NCBI GenBank assembly: GCA_963754445.1
Contig: CAVWFT010000001.1
Coordinates: 2,294,001-2,358,000 of the forward strand
DNA: 64,000 nucleotides
Direction: 5' to 3'
Source of the DNA: Bog-473 sp963754445
GTDB lineage: Bacteria; Actinomycetota; Acidimicrobiia; Acidimicrobiales; RAAP-2
The translations under genes and the position numbers were made by a program. This document shows positions 48,421 through 58,512 of the stretch, piece after piece. Position 1 is the first letter of the stretch. The number at the start of each line of letters is the position of its first letter. A model generated the notes under the pieces. It had not been told where the DNA came from, ran no database searches, and worked only from the letters and a program-made list of their open reading frames with translations.

Positions 48421-49167
48421 TTACCCGCGCCGACGGCCGACGATGACATCCTGATAGCTCAGGCCGTCGGTACGGCCGTCCCACCGGCCACGATCGAGCC
48501 TCAGAACGTCGATACCCACGTCGTCGAGCATGGCTCGTGCCGCGCGCTCGGACATCGCGGTCCGTGGCAGTTCTCCGGGCCTGCGCCGATCATCCTCCTC
48601 CACCAGGTACCACGTCCCGAGGTAGTGGCCGCCCGGCCGGAGCAGCCGACCCACCTCGCCGAGATAGCGGCGAAATCGCCCGGGCTCCAGGTGAAGGATC
48701 GCGATCAGGGTGGCGAAATCGAACGATTCGGATATGGCTCCGATCTGGAGCGCGTCGTCGCCGGGTCGCCCTCGAGGGTTGTACTTCTGATCGAACAGAT
48801 GGAGCAACTGAAACGAGAAGTTCGGGGAGGATGCGGCGATATTGCGTTCGCACCAGTCGATACCCGTGGGCCAGGTATCGACTCCGAGATACGTGGTCGT
48901 GTCGTTGAGGTACCGGCTGAACGGGAGGGCCAGTCTACCGATCCCACATCCGATGTCGAGGACTCGGTCCGTCGGCTCGAGCGAGGCAAGCTCGACGCAG
49001 TAGCCGAGGAATTCTTGGCCCACGGCCTCGAAGTCGCCCGCCCCCACGAAGTGGCGCAGGCGCCGTGGCGGCACCACTTTTCCACGGCGTGCGTCGATCT
49101 CGTCGAGCAGGCGCCAGGCCACAGTCCTGGGCAGTGAGGCTGACACCTCAGTGGGTTGGCGCCGCAA
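48421..49167 (-). CDS. Class I SAM-dependent methyltransferase
   Basis: This is a 248-residue Rossmann-fold methyltransferase. SAM motif I is V-L-D-I-G-C-G-I-G (69-77), the acidic end of strand 2 is L-G-V-D-T, and motif III region is L-R-P-G-G-H-Y-L-G-T-W-Y. About 60 residues before motif I contain R-R-L-R-H-F-V-G-A-G-D-F, resembling small-molecule methyltransferases. The substrate is unknown. The gene is intact and converges on the LuxR gene with a 43-base gap. Confidence 0.82.
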   Translation of the reverse strand: MRRQPTEVSASLPRTVAWRLLDEIDARRGKVVPPRRLRHFVGAGDFEAVGQEFLGYCVELASLEPTDRVLDIGCGIGRLALPFSRYLNDTTTYLGVDTWPTGIDWCERNIAASSPNFSFQLLHLFDQKYNPRGRPGDDALQIGAISESFDFATLIAILHLEPGRFRRYLGEVGRLLRPGGHYLGTWYLVEEDDRRRPGELPRTAMSERAARAMLDDVGIDVLRLDRGRWDGRTDGLSYQDVIVGRRRG

Positions 49168-49206
49168 GGGGGCGAAAAAGGGGCCGGCCGTGACTCTGGC
49201 CCATGT

Positions 49207-50392
49207 CTACGTGCTTCGGTTCCAGTCGAGTCTGCCGTACCCTCCACCCTCGGAGAGCTCGAGGAGCGTGGCGTTGTTGAGGCCAATCCGCTCTCCCGTC
49301 CTGAAGATCCCGGCCCGCAGATAGCGGTCGAGCTTCAGGGAATCGAGCCAGCGGGCATCTCCCCTGCCACCGAGTCCGAACACGGTTGTCGAAACGGCGC
49401 GCCGCTCCGGGTATTCGCCAAGAGCGAATTCATTGTTCGCATAGGTACAGGCGTCGAGCTCGGAGGCATCGGTCTCATCGAGGAACCACGAATGGGACGA
49501 CATGTGCAGCTGAGCCCCCGGGCTGTACTTCATGTACCTCTCGTCGTACGACCACTTCACCACGGACAGTTTCGATCCGCTGCGGATGATGCACTCCATG
49601 GCGACGTTGGTGTCGCCGACTTCGAGCGTCAACACATGGAACCGCTTCTCGGCGGCGAAGCGGGCCGCCATGTCGAGGAACCACTCGACCTCCCCGGGAC
49701 GGGTGGTCATCGCCACACCATCGGCCGCCTTGTAGCCCGATGCCTCGAGGGCGACGTAGGCCGCGGGGCCGTCGGGGTCCGACCCCCGATCGATGACCCG
49801 CGGTTCCCCTCCAATCTCACGGCCGAGCCCGCGCAGCTTCCGGGCCCGATTGGAAAGCGTCTTCTTGGAGTGCATCGCGTCCCGCCTTGTCGCGGTCCGC
49901 CCGGGACATGAAGGGCTGGTCCCAGGTGGCGTGCGTCCTCCACGGAAGGGCGAGCTCGCGTGCGGCACCGCGGGCGAACTCGCCGACCGGGCCGTGTTCG
50001 TTGAGCCACTCCATTGCGAAGAACCCGGGGCCACCCTTGGCGCTGCGGGTCTTCAGCTCCGAGAACACCGCCTTCATGGCCTCGGGCCCGCGCTCGGCAT
50101 CGACAAGCGGCGTGGCATCCCAGGTCATCCTGCGTATGCGGGTCGACCAGGTGGCGCGCGGAATGGATCGCCAGCGATGAACTGGCTGCAGGGGAACACA
50201 GGCGTCGAAGCGACCGTTCTCCTCGACGACAAGCAGCGTGATCTTCGAACCGTTCCGCAGGTGGACGACGGCCGGCAGGACGCACTCCGGCTCCGACATC
50301 GGGTTGGGAGTCGCCGCACGGGCGGCGAGGTCGCGCCAACGGGCAACATCCTCCTGCGAAATGCGAGCGGGATCGATGATCCGAACGTTCAT
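49207..50392 (-). pseudogene. GNAT/FemAB-like acyltransferase, one frameshift
   Basis: The protein is about 395 residues once reconstructed, with the double-GNAT (FemAB/BioF2-like, Acetyltransf_6) look. The N-terminal half has T-P-N-P-M-S-E-P-E, L-V-V-E-E-N-G-R-F and R-R-M-T-W-D-A-T-P-L-V-D. The C-terminal half has S-N-R-A-R-K-L-R-G-L-G and W-F-L-D-M-A-A-R-F-A. Y-D-E-R-Y-M-K-Y-S-P-G and L-D-x-C-T-Y-A-N-N follow in the same half. Such proteins add acyl or aminoacyl groups, often in envelope polysaccharide or peptidoglycan. One indel near 49870 separates the halves. The start is ATG 50392. Confidence 0.65.
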
Positions 50393-51167
50393 CGCGACAC
50401 GTCACCGCAACGGCATGGTGCGCCCCGAGGCCGATCGAGCTGTGGCTGGATAGAAATGGGGGGCTCCTTCTCGCTCGTGCTCGCGGTCCCGCCGACCGAA
50501 CTGGGGTTGAGCTGAGTACCAAGTCACCGTCGACCCGCTCGAGGGACCTTCGAGCCCCACCGTCGCCGAGAGCGCAGGCGAATCATACATTTCGGGATCC
50601 CGAATTCTGACCAAGGGACGGACAAATCGGGACATTCGACGTATTTGTCGTTGGCCTTCGCTTTGCCGGTGCGCCGGCGATCGCCACGCGAAGGGGCACG
50701 AGCAACAGCAGCGCCGACGGTCCTCACGACGGTCACCGCGGCAGGAATCGGCCGGCTGCGAGGGTGGGCCGTCGGGGCCCGCCGAGCTCGCTCCGAGTCG
50801 CACGCGGCGCGCTCGGCCTCGATCCGCGGTGATCCAGGTGCTCGTCCTGGGATCAATCGGTGTCCTCCCTGGCCGAACCGATGAGGGCGGAGGACGCGCA
50901 GGGAAATGTCGCCGAGATCTCGGCCACCCCGCGGGACGTCACCACGGGAGGCGATCGGATTCGGCCCACGGTTCACTGCTCATGCAATCAAGTGGCCCAA
51001 AGAACAGACGTGGTTCGGCCAAGGAGTATCGGCATCGCTCGACTGCCTCCTCGGCGTAGAGTTGTTCGGCTGTACGAGAACCCGCGGAACGACACAGGAC
51101 TCTCACCCTGATCGCGGCATGGCACCATGACCTCTGCTCAGGCAGGGAACAAAGGCGGCGACTCGAG
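50393..51167. other. Long intergenic region with two palindromes
   Basis: No gene is supported across 775 bases. A perfect 14-base palindrome TTCGGGATCCCGAA (50591-50604) lies close to an inverted repeat GACAAAT (50621-50627) / ATTTGTC (50643-50649). The pair is about 200-250 bases upstream of the acyltransferase start at 50392 and 520-580 bases upstream of 51168. They may be operators. Confidence 0.4.
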
Positions 51168-52820
51168 ATGTCCATGGGCGTTCCAGGGCTGGATGGCGAA
51201 TCGGCAGAGGATGAGCCGGCAGCCGAAGAATCGGCGGCCTCCGCTGCTTCACGGAACCGCTTTTCCGAGTACCAGCAACCGGTCCGCATCTTCAGTCATG
51301 TGGTCATTTGGGTGGTGACACTGGCCCCGGTCGTCATAGAGATACAGCGGGGTTGGCGTGCGATCGAAGACAACGCCACGATCTCCATGCGGGCATACCA
51401 GGCGCTGTCTCTCCATCCGCCGCTGCTCGGCCAATACTCGACGTTGTCTCAGGGAACGGGTCATCTCCTCTATGACCCCGGGCCGCTCCAGTATTGGCTG
51501 CTCGCCCTTCCGGTCCACATAGAGCCCGCAAACGGAGCGCTGTGGGGTTCGGCTCTCCTGGTGGGACTCGTCCTGTCACTTTCCGTCGAAGCTCTGTGGC
51601 GAAGTGGCGATCGATGGGCGTGCGGCATCGTTGGCCTTGCGGTCCTCAACATGGCGTGCCTCATTCCAACCGTGGACGCCAAACCGAGCTGGAATCCCTA
51701 CTTCGGGTTCTCGTTCATGGTTGCGTCCATCACTCTGGCGTGGGTGGTTGCCGCGGGATCGTTTGGTTGGTGGCCGTGGCTGGTGGCGACGGCATCGATC
51801 GCGGTCCAGTCCGAATCCTTCTTCCTCTATTTCGCGTTGGGACTCGTCATCGGCGCTCCACTCATCGCCACGGCGGTCCGGAAGCCAGCTCGATTGCGGT
51901 GGTTGGTGGTCGGAGTCGCCGTCGGGGCCATTTGCTGGCTCCCCACGGCGATCCAGGAGGTCACGGGACACCAGCGAAACCTGACCTTGCTCCTCGGCGC
52001 GAGGGGACGAGCTCTCGGGCTGGGTTTTGGACTAAAGAACCTCGCACTGGCCGGATCTCCGATTCCGATTTGGACAAAGGGCGACTCGACCGTGCCCGAA
52101 TACGCCGCCTTGATCGCCAATCGATCAATGGTCTTCGGCCTCCTCGTTCTGCTGATGTGTCTCCTCGTTGTCGTCGTGGCATGGCGAACGCAACGCAAGC
52201 GGCTTGCCGCATTGGCCACCTTGGGTCTGATTCTTTCCGTCGCCGCAGTGGACACATTTGCCGCGACCCCAGCCCGGACTGCCATCAATCTCTGGTACCT
52301 CGATCGCATCTTGTGGCCCATCGGGATCCTGCTCTGGATCATCGCTCTCTGGTCGCTGGTCGAGATCGGCAAGGCGATCGCGCACTCCCGACGGACCTCC
52401 GACAGGACGACGGCCGTCGAAAAGGCTCCGCCACTCACGGCACCGTGGCTCGTTGCCATACCTTGTGTGCTCGCCGCGGTGGCGATGGCGGCATTCGCCA
52501 TCGCCGAGCTGCATGATGCAGCCACCAGCCAGATCGAACCAGGCAAGGCTGCCCTGGCCAGCCGTATAGCGATCGCCGTCGAGAAGGCCGCCCCAAGAGG
52601 ACCGGTCTCTCTCTCAATCAGCCCGGGGGGCCTGCAATGGTTCACCGAGTACGGGATCGTGCAGGGCGCCGCATGGCAACTCACCGCCGATGGATGGCGG
52701 CCGGGCCTGCCGAATGCGTTCTCCTCCTATTCGGGTATCACCTATCCGCCACAGATCGCTTGGCCCAAGGTGCGCGTCTCCATCAGCGGGGACACGGCAA
52801 CAGCAAACCGCATTCCGTAG
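51168..52820 (+). CDS. Polytopic GT-C-like membrane protein
   Basis: This is a 550-residue integral membrane protein with about eleven helices. Its layout resembles GT-C glycosyltransferases (GT39/ArnT or DUF2029-like). A first loop after TM1 carries S-M-R-A-Y-Q-A-L-S-L-H-P-P-L-L-G-Q-Y and the dipeptide L-Y-D-P-G-P-L-Q-Y-W. That is the typical lumenal acidic motif plus aromatic element. A C-terminal soluble domain of about 90 residues follows. It would use a lipid-phosphate sugar donor such as the GT2 copies could make, but the link is speculative. The gene is intact. ATG 51168 has a weak ribosome-binding site. Confidence 0.75.
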   Translation: MSMGVPGLDGESAEDEPAAEESAASAASRNRFSEYQQPVRIFSHVVIWVVTLAPVVIEIQRGWRAIEDNATISMRAYQALSLHPPLLGQYSTLSQGTGHLLYDPGPLQYWLLALPVHIEPANGALWGSALLVGLVLSLSVEALWRSGDRWACGIVGLAVLNMACLIPTVDAKPSWNPYFGFSFMVASITLAWVVAAGSFGWWPWLVATASIAVQSESFFLYFALGLVIGAPLIATAVRKPARLRWLVVGVAVGAICWLPTAIQEVTGHQRNLTLLLGARGRALGLGFGLKNLALAGSPIPIWTKGDSTVPEYAALIANRSMVFGLLVLLMCLLVVVVAWRTQRKRLAALATLGLILSVAAVDTFAATPARTAINLWYLDRILWPIGILLWIIALWSLVEIGKAIAHSRRTSDRTTAVEKAPPLTAPWLVAIPCVLAAVAMAAFAIAELHDAATSQIEPGKAALASRIAIAVEKAAPRGPVSLSISPGGLQWFTEYGIVQGAAWQLTADGWRPGLPNAFSSYSGITYPPQIAWPKVRVSISGDTATANRIP

Positions 52821-53066
52821 GGACCCGCGGCCCTCCGGAACTTTGGTGGAGCAGACCCGTCCGCAACACTCACGAGCACGGTCAGCCCTGCGTGTCTCCA
52901 CGCGACGAGTACCCGATTTGCTCCGGATGTATTTGGTTCACTTGCCCTTCGAGTGCGACGTCGGGAAGGGGGCTCGCCGCCCAGCACACCTGTCCGCAGG
53001 GAGTCCGCGGACAGCTCGAACATGCAACAGGTCCGGGCGGACGGCGTCTGTACCAGAATGGCCTCG

Positions 53067-53855
53067 CTACGACCCTTGGCAGTCGATCGTGGGCGCGACC
53101 GTCGTTCTCCCCGATTGCACGGTTGCCCTGACTGGCGGGCAGTCGACGTTCCCGCTCCGGCCATTCAGTCGATAGAGACCGGGCGGCAGGAGGCGGGAAT
53201 AGCCCCCGTCGAAGGCTTGCACGACCGAGTGCGTCGCCCCTCGAGCGTCGAGTCGTGACAACGACACCGGCCCGGTTACCGGCACGACTCTGAGTGCGAC
53301 CAGCTCCTCCCGGCCGGTCAACATTCCCGGGGCCCGAACAGCATGCTCGGTCCTCCGCCCAATTGTGCGGAGAACCTCGAGGGCCTGTGGCCCTTGGGCC
53401 GTGATCGTGACGTGCTCGGAGGGAAGCACCCAGGTGATAGCGCCGCTCGCCCCGCGTGAGACGACGGCCAGGCCATGCACCCGGAGGTGTCGTCCACCTA
53501 TTGCTCCCGTCTGGGTCGTCGAGGATTGCATCGCCACGAGGTTGGTGCTCGCCGAATACTCGGCACAGTCGGTCAGTATCAGCGGGGTCCCGATCAGAAG
53601 AGTTCCCGACTTCCCCACCGGACAGTCCTGGAAATACCCCACCGCCCAGGAACTCGGGATTGAAATCTGGATGCCATACGCGGAGTGCGTTGCCCAGCCT
53701 TGGGCCACGACATCGGCCGCTCCGACTGGCGTCGCCACAGGCAACGTCAGCATCCCCACGAACAGGGCGGCGCCCGTCAGGCGGACCACCGTTCGATGCA
53801 ACGCTCGCCCCCGGATCACGAGGTTGTCTTTCCCATGGCCCCTGACCTCCCCCAT
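53067..53855 (-). CDS. Secreted hypothetical protein
   Basis: I do not recognise the family. It is 262 residues from ATG 53855 (a GTG at 53819 is equally plausible). A basic N-terminus and signal peptide end T-P-V-G-A-A-D. The mature part is beta-rich with W-A-T-H-S-A-Y-G-I-Q-I-S-I-P-S-S-W-A, a pattern found in extracellular beta-sandwich proteins. Four cysteines (Q-D-C-P, T-D-C-A, V-D-C-P, I-D-C-Q) could give two disulfides. A longer in-frame reading upstream overlaps the methyltransferase gene and is rejected. Confidence 0.6.
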   Translation of the reverse strand: MGEVRGHGKDNLVIRGRALHRTVVRLTGAALFVGMLTLPVATPVGAADVVAQGWATHSAYGIQISIPSSWAVGYFQDCPVGKSGTLLIGTPLILTDCAEYSASTNLVAMQSSTTQTGAIGGRHLRVHGLAVVSRGASGAITWVLPSEHVTITAQGPQALEVLRTIGRRTEHAVRAPGMLTGREELVALRVVPVTGPVSLSRLDARGATHSVVQAFDGGYSRLLPPGLYRLNGRSGNVDCPPVRATVQSGRTTVAPTIDCQGS

Positions 53856-54574
53856 GAGAGACGCACGATGGCCCCGACCGGTTCGGGCACCTCCCGCCGG
53901 GTGCCCGGGCCAGGTCGACTGGGCCCCCCGGCCAGGCCGCCCGCTACCGGCGCTGTCGCCGCCACTTGCCAGGCCGCGGCGCCACCGGAGTCCCATGTCA
54001 GCTCGATGGTGGCCGGTTCGATGAACTCGACCTGCCAGCCCGAGGACAGCGCCGCATGGATCTCGTCTTTGGTCACTCGGCGGGGCCCCTAATCTCCAGG
54101 CTGCGCGTCGCTGAAGCAAAGCATGTTGAAGCGACCACCCGGAGGCACGACGCCGGCCAGGTTCTCGACGTACTGCTCGCGCTCGTCGTCCCCCAGGACG
54201 TGGAAGAGCCCGCAATCGAGCACGGTGTCGAACTGCTCTCCCAAATCGGTGAGGCGAAGGGCGTCGGCGACCACGAACCGCACGTTCAGGCCACGCTCGG
54301 TCGCCTTCGACGTGGCCAGCTCGATCGCCCGAGGGGACAGATCGATCCCCACGGCCTCGTGACCGAGCGCGGCCGCCATGAGCGCGTGCTCGCCCGTCCC
54401 GCAACCGACGTCGAGCACGCGACCGACCAACGCTCCCTCCTCGGCCAGGTGGCCGAAAGCCGGTTGCGGTCGGCCGATGTCCCAAGGGGGATTGCCGGTG
54501 GCATAGATGTCGTCGAAGTCGTGGGCCGGACGCTCCGAGCGCCCATCGGAATCGGAGGAGTGAGGGCTGGTCAC
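53816..54574 (-). pseudogene. SAM-dependent methyltransferase interrupted by an in-frame TAG
   Basis: This is a class I methyltransferase (252 codons including one internal stop) from GTG 54574. It has D-F-D-D-I-Y-A-T-G-N-P-P-W-D-I-G, SAM motif V-L-D-V-G-C-G-T-G-E-H, V-G-I-D-L-S, and C-G-L-F-H-V-L-G-D. At 54089-54091 the frame meets TAG where relatives have TGG: the expected D-W-G-P-R-R-V-T reads D-stop-G-P-R-R-V-T. Coding-quality sequence continues in the same frame (E-I-H-A-A-L-S-S-G-W, I-E-P-A-T-I-E-L). A single G-to-A change explains it. The C-terminus overlaps the start of the secreted-protein gene and looks non-native after V-A-A-T. Confidence 0.7.
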
Positions 54575-54716
54575 AGCGCCGTGCCTACCACATTGCGGTG
54601 TCGTGGCGCAGCGGAGGGTCGCGCACCTGTCACCCGCTCGAGGAGCGGCAATTTCGACGGAATGTCCCCAGGGGGTGATCATTTTCGTCGTCGGGACGTA
54701 AATATGGTGATGTCTG

Positions 54717-55373
54717 GTGGCGACCTTGCTCGGTGATCACAGGGGGAGACCATGGCGGCCGGGCCGTCAGGACAAGAGCACGGACCACGGGCCAAATCCT
54801 GCCCTGTCCGAAACGCAACGCTTCACGGAGCTCTACCGGACGCAGCATCGACGTATCTACGAATTCGCAGCTCGTCGGGTGGGGCCCGAGGTCGCGGCGG
54901 AGATCGTCTCGGAGACCTTTCTCGTGGCCTGGCGAAAGTTCGCCGATATTCCCGACCCCCCACTCCCCTGGCTCTACCGAGTGGCGTCGTTCGAGATCTC
55001 CAATCACCGTCGGCGACAGGAGAGGGCCGAACAATTGCATGTCGCCATGGAGCGTCTCCAACGAAATGCCTACTCCAGCGAAAGCTCCTCGGATCTGTCG
55101 GACCTCGTCGCCGTGGCGTTCGATTCGCTGTCGCTCGGTGACCAGGAGATCCTGCGCCTGGCGACATGGGAACAGCTTTCGCTCACCGAAGGAGCGTGCG
55201 TCCTGGGGTGTTCCGTGTCGGCGTACCGCATGCGGCTTCATCGGGCTCGCCTTCGCCTGGGCAAGCGAGTGGCCCAGGAGCAAGCCAATGTCCGACACGA
55301 GGCCGCAGGCCCGACCTTCGCAGGTCCGGAACCCATCGGATTCAACGTGCAAGGCGCAGAGGTAGCCCTGTGA
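54717..55373 (+). CDS. ECF-type RNA polymerase sigma factor
   Basis: This is a 218-residue alternative sigma factor. Region 2 reads E-L-Y-R-T-Q-H-R-R-I-Y-E-F-A-A-R-R-V-G, then E-I-V-S-E-T-F-L-V-A-W-R and P-W-L-Y-R-V-A-S-F-E-I-S-N-H-R-R-R. Region 4 has L-G-D-Q-E-I-L-R-L, E-Q-L-S-L-T-E-G-A, and S-V-S-A-Y-R-M-R-L-H-R-A-R. The start is probably GTG 54717. Its stop overlaps the next start (GTGA at 55370), which would encode the regulator expected beside an ECF sigma. Downstream comes signal peptidase I, so the regulon probably concerns export. Confidence 0.88.
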   Translation: MATLLGDHRGRPWRPGRQDKSTDHGPNPALSETQRFTELYRTQHRRIYEFAARRVGPEVAAEIVSETFLVAWRKFADIPDPPLPWLYRVASFEISNHRRRQERAEQLHVAMERLQRNAYSSESSSDLSDLVAVAFDSLSLGDQEILRLATWEQLSLTEGACVLGCSVSAYRMRLHRARLRLGKRVAQEQANVRHEAAGPTFAGPEPIGFNVQGAEVAL

Positions 55374-55747
55374 AAGGCACAACGGACGCGGCTCTTCGTC
55401 AGCTCAGCGCCTTGGATCCCGCACGACGCCTGACAGCGCTCGAGAACGAGGGCGACGTCGATCGCAGGATCGCCCGGATCATCGCGTCCCCTCACCCTCC
55501 ACCCATCGCGGTCGGACCTGGACTCAGAGTCCATCGCCTTCGCGTGGGTGTGGGTGCCGCGGTGGTCTCGTTCGCCATGGCAATGGTGGCGGTCGTCGCC
55601 TGGGCTAGCCCCGCGCAGGGAGAGTTTGCGTCAGGACGGCCGGCGATCGTGGCCCGGGCCGCGATCGTCGCGCCTTCTCCGTCGCCGAGACTCGCGGTCA
55701 ATCTCCAAGGAGAGGCGTCTCGAGCCCCGGAATCAACCGGCGGATGA
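55370..55747 (+). CDS. Single-pass membrane protein, candidate anti-sigma factor
   Basis: This 125-residue protein has a helical cytoplasmic half (L-D-P-A-R-R-L-T-A-L-E-N-E-G-D-V-D-R-R-I-A-R-I), one TM (about residues 61-80), and a short disordered outside part. It lacks the H-x3-C-x2-C zinc motif of typical anti-sigmas, so the role is deduced from position and topology only. It overlaps both neighbours (GTGA at 55370, ATGA at 55744). A two-sided overlap with sigma and peptidase is strong evidence for a dedicated three-gene unit. Confidence 0.7.
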   Translation: MKGTTDAALRQLSALDPARRLTALENEGDVDRRIARIIASPHPPPIAVGPGLRVHRLRVGVGAAVVSFAMAMVAVVAWASPAQGEFASGRPAIVARAAIVAPSPSPRLAVNLQGEASRAPESTGG

Positions 55748-56360
55748 GTGGTCCCGCAGCAGGAGTCTCTGCAGTCGAGGACTCGCCGGACAAGACCCAG
55801 AAGAGTCGCTGGGCCCGCGAACTCGTGGTGGTCGCCGTCGTTGCCGTCGGAGTCGCCGTTCTGCTTCGACTGTTCGTCGTCCAGACCTACTTCATTCCGT
55901 CTCTCTCCATGTACCCGACCTTGAACATGGGCGACCGCATCGTCGTCAACAAGCTGAGCTACGACCTTCATGGTGTGCAGCGGGGCGACATCGTGGTGTT
56001 TGCCCGACCTGCCGATGAAAATTGTGGCGGTCCCCCCGTCCCCGACCTCGTAAAACGGGTGATCGGCCTACCCGGGGAGACGATCGCCCTGCGCGGTCCG
56101 GACACGTCCTCATCGACAACAAGGAGCTGCCCGAGACCTGGCTCCCGTCCACAGAGCAGGGAATCACCCAGCCGGGGCCGGCAGGGACGCCCTATGACCT
56201 GATGCACCCGTTCAAGGTTCCTCAGAACGAGTACTTCGTCATGGGCGACAACAGGCAGAACTCATGCGACAGTCGTTGGTGGGGTCCGATCAGCGGCTCC
56301 CTCATCGTCGGCAAGGTCGATGTCAAGATCTGGCCGCTGAGCGACCTCAGGTTCTACTGA
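55744..56360 (+). pseudogene. lepB: Signal peptidase I, one frameshift
   Basis: This membrane-bound serine protease removes Sec signal peptides. It has one N-terminal TM (residues 27-45), catalytic S55 in I-P-S-L-S-M-Y-P-T-L, catalytic K104 in D-L-V-K-R-V-I-G-L-P-G-E, and the C-terminal box G-D-N-R-Q-N-S-C-D-S-R-W-W-G. A one-base deletion near 56100 separates the K box from the rest; the second half restarts in another frame with G-H-V-L-I-D-N. About 205 residues are expected. Every active-site element survives. If the break is real the enzyme is truncated before its C-terminal box; if it is an error this is a functional peptidase under its own sigma factor. Confidence 0.85.
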
Positions 56361-56409
56361 TCTGTTGCCGGCCTCAGCCGGAGTGTGCTCGAAGAGTTTC
56401 CTCGAGTGA

Positions 56410-58512
56410 TCAACCGGCGGATTGACCGAGATGCTGGATTCCCACGATCGGCCCGTTGAGCTTCTTGCCGGGAATGGCGGTGTAGATGGAGCCCAAGAAC
56501 GGTGCGTCGCCGTAGGTGAAGACCCCACCGTCGGAACCCACTTCCCAGTAGCCGTTCCCCGAGTGGGTCACCGCGATGCCGATGATGGGGGCCACCAGGG
56601 CCTGGCCGGTCTGCAACGAGCCGGGGACCGAGCCGTAGAAGCCCTGAGTACCAAAGGTGTACACGCCACCATCGGACCCGACCAGGATGTAACCGTCTCC
56701 ACTACCTGCGGCGGCGATGCCCACGACGGGGTCGTTGATGTGCTTGCCCCCCATGCCACCGACGTATTGAGCCGAGCCCAGGGCGTAGACGTCGCCGAGG
56801 TTGTCGGTCAACCACGCTCCCGTCCCCGCTGCATTCGATGCCATACCCACGATCTTGGCCCCGGGTGGCACCTGGAGCGCTGGGAGTGCCGGTACCGACC
56901 CGAAGTTGAAGACTTTGCCGTTCTGAGCCACGAGCCAGTAGCCCGTTTCCGAAGGTGGCGCGGCGATTGCGGCGATCGGAGAGGCCAGTCTCTGGCCCCC
57001 GAGCGAGCCGTAGAAGTTGGCCCCGCCCTCGGCAAAGACCCCTCCGTCCGACCCGACCATCAGATAGCCGTTGAGTCCGGGGCTATTGGCAAGGCCCACG
57101 ATGGGAGCGTTGAGCTTGTTGTTGGCCAGCGAGCCGTTGTAGTTCAGCCCGAAGTCGAAGATGCCACCCTCGTTGGCCACCAGGCGATACCCGTTCGGGT
57201 TGTACGCCCCGACCGTCACGGTCTCGGCGGGATCCATGCAGGCGGTGGTCACGGCGGCGTTGTTGGAGTCGCCGCTGTACAGGGCCACCCAGCTGTACGT
57301 ACCAGCCTGCGACGGCACGTACGTCGGGGATTGGTACGCACCATCGCCCGCAACGCTCTGCGGGGCTGAGGTAAAGGCCGGCGCAGAGCTGCAGGAGGAG
57401 TCCCCGGGGCCGAAGAGCTTGAAGACGAGCGACCCAGTCGGGTTGGTCCCACCGGCCAGGGTGGCCGTGTCCGACGTGGGGGTCGAGAGACCTATCTCGG
57501 GCGCTGACACCGCCGTGGTGACGGTGGCCGAAGAGGAAATAGGCGGTCCGGCGATGAAGACACCCTCTGGCTCCTCGAGAGTGGTGGACGCCCCCGTGAT
57601 GTTGGCGATCGGCGCTGGTGTGCCGGTGGCGTTCGCGGCGAAGACGGGGACCTGTGCTCCCTGCCAGTCGGTGACGTAGATGTTCCCACTGGCATCCAGT
57701 CCCAGATCATCGAGGTAGCTGAAGCCACTTGTCGTGATGTATTTCGCGGGAGCGACGTTGCCCGTGGATCCCGGGCTGAAGACCTCGACCGTGTTGCCGT
57801 CGTTGGACACATACAGCTTGCCGTCGAACCCAGCGAGTACGTCGTCGGGCCCGTTCAGGTCGGTGGCCGCCCCACGATCGTGTATTCGGGAGCAACGTTG
57901 CCGTTGGCACCGGGAGCAAACACGGCGATGGAGTTGTCCTCCGTGTTGGCGGCGAAGAGCGTCCCCGCCGCGTCCACTCCGACGCCGTCGATGTCCGTAC
58001 CGAATCCGTGTTGGATCCGGTGATCTTGCGGATGGGCGTGGCGTTCCCAGTGGCGCCCGGTGCGAAGATGTCAACCGCAGCGGCGTCGTCGTTCCCGACG
58101 TACAGAGTCCCGTCAGGAGCCAGCGACATGTCGTCGGGGTTTGCGAATCCCGTATTCGATCCGCTGATCGTGTTGATCGAGCTTCGTTGCCCGAAGCGCC
58201 GGGCGCGTATTCGGTGACGGAGTTGCCACCGTAGTTGGCGACATACATGTCGCCGGCCGAGTTCACCTTGACGTCTCCGGGTTCCGACAAGCCCGTGCTC
58301 GCGCCCGAGAGGACCCGCTCAGGCGCTACATCGCCCGTCGTCCCTGGAGCAAAGACGTCGATGGCGTTGGCTTCGAAGTCCGCCACGTAGATCGTCCCCT
58401 CCGGGTCCGGCCCCGCCGCTTGGGCGACACCGGCGCCCAGCAATGGCAAGACCGCAGCCGAGAGAACCAGAGACGCTCCTGCACCCAGCGATACCCGCCA
58501 AAATCGGCCCAT
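56410..58512 (-). pseudogene. Large secreted NHL/beta-propeller protein with C-terminal G-Y-W repeats, disrupted middle
   Basis: The product is a secreted protein of about 700 residues. It has a signal peptide (from ATG 58512, ending G-V-A-Q-A). An N-terminal NHL/SMP-30-like propeller of repeated G-x-I/L-Y-V-A-D/N, I-D-V-F-A-P-G, A-P-x-R and G-A-S-T-G-L blades follows. Next are a short Ig-like spacer with T-D-x-A-T-L-A-G-G-T-N-P-T-G and a C-terminal array of about six 45-residue repeats (G-Y-W-x-V-x-S-D-G-G-V-F-x-Y-G, A-P-I-V-G-I-A). Between about 57880 and 58180 the blades continue in a second frame, so at least two indels are present. The repeat array is typical of secreted actinobacterial surface proteins. 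Its stop faces the lepB operon at 56360. Confidence 0.75.

Noticed and set aside
54089..54091. TAG reassigned as tryptophan across the genome
   Set aside because: TAG ends intact genes with family-complete C-termini, for example 9829-10299, 19059-20471, 20590-21999, 22964-23986 and both twin secreted genes.
53856..54485. Extension of the secreted protein through the methyltransferase region
   Set aside because: It would remove the signal peptide from the N-terminus, and the added part is an arginine-rich shadow of the methyltransferase gene.
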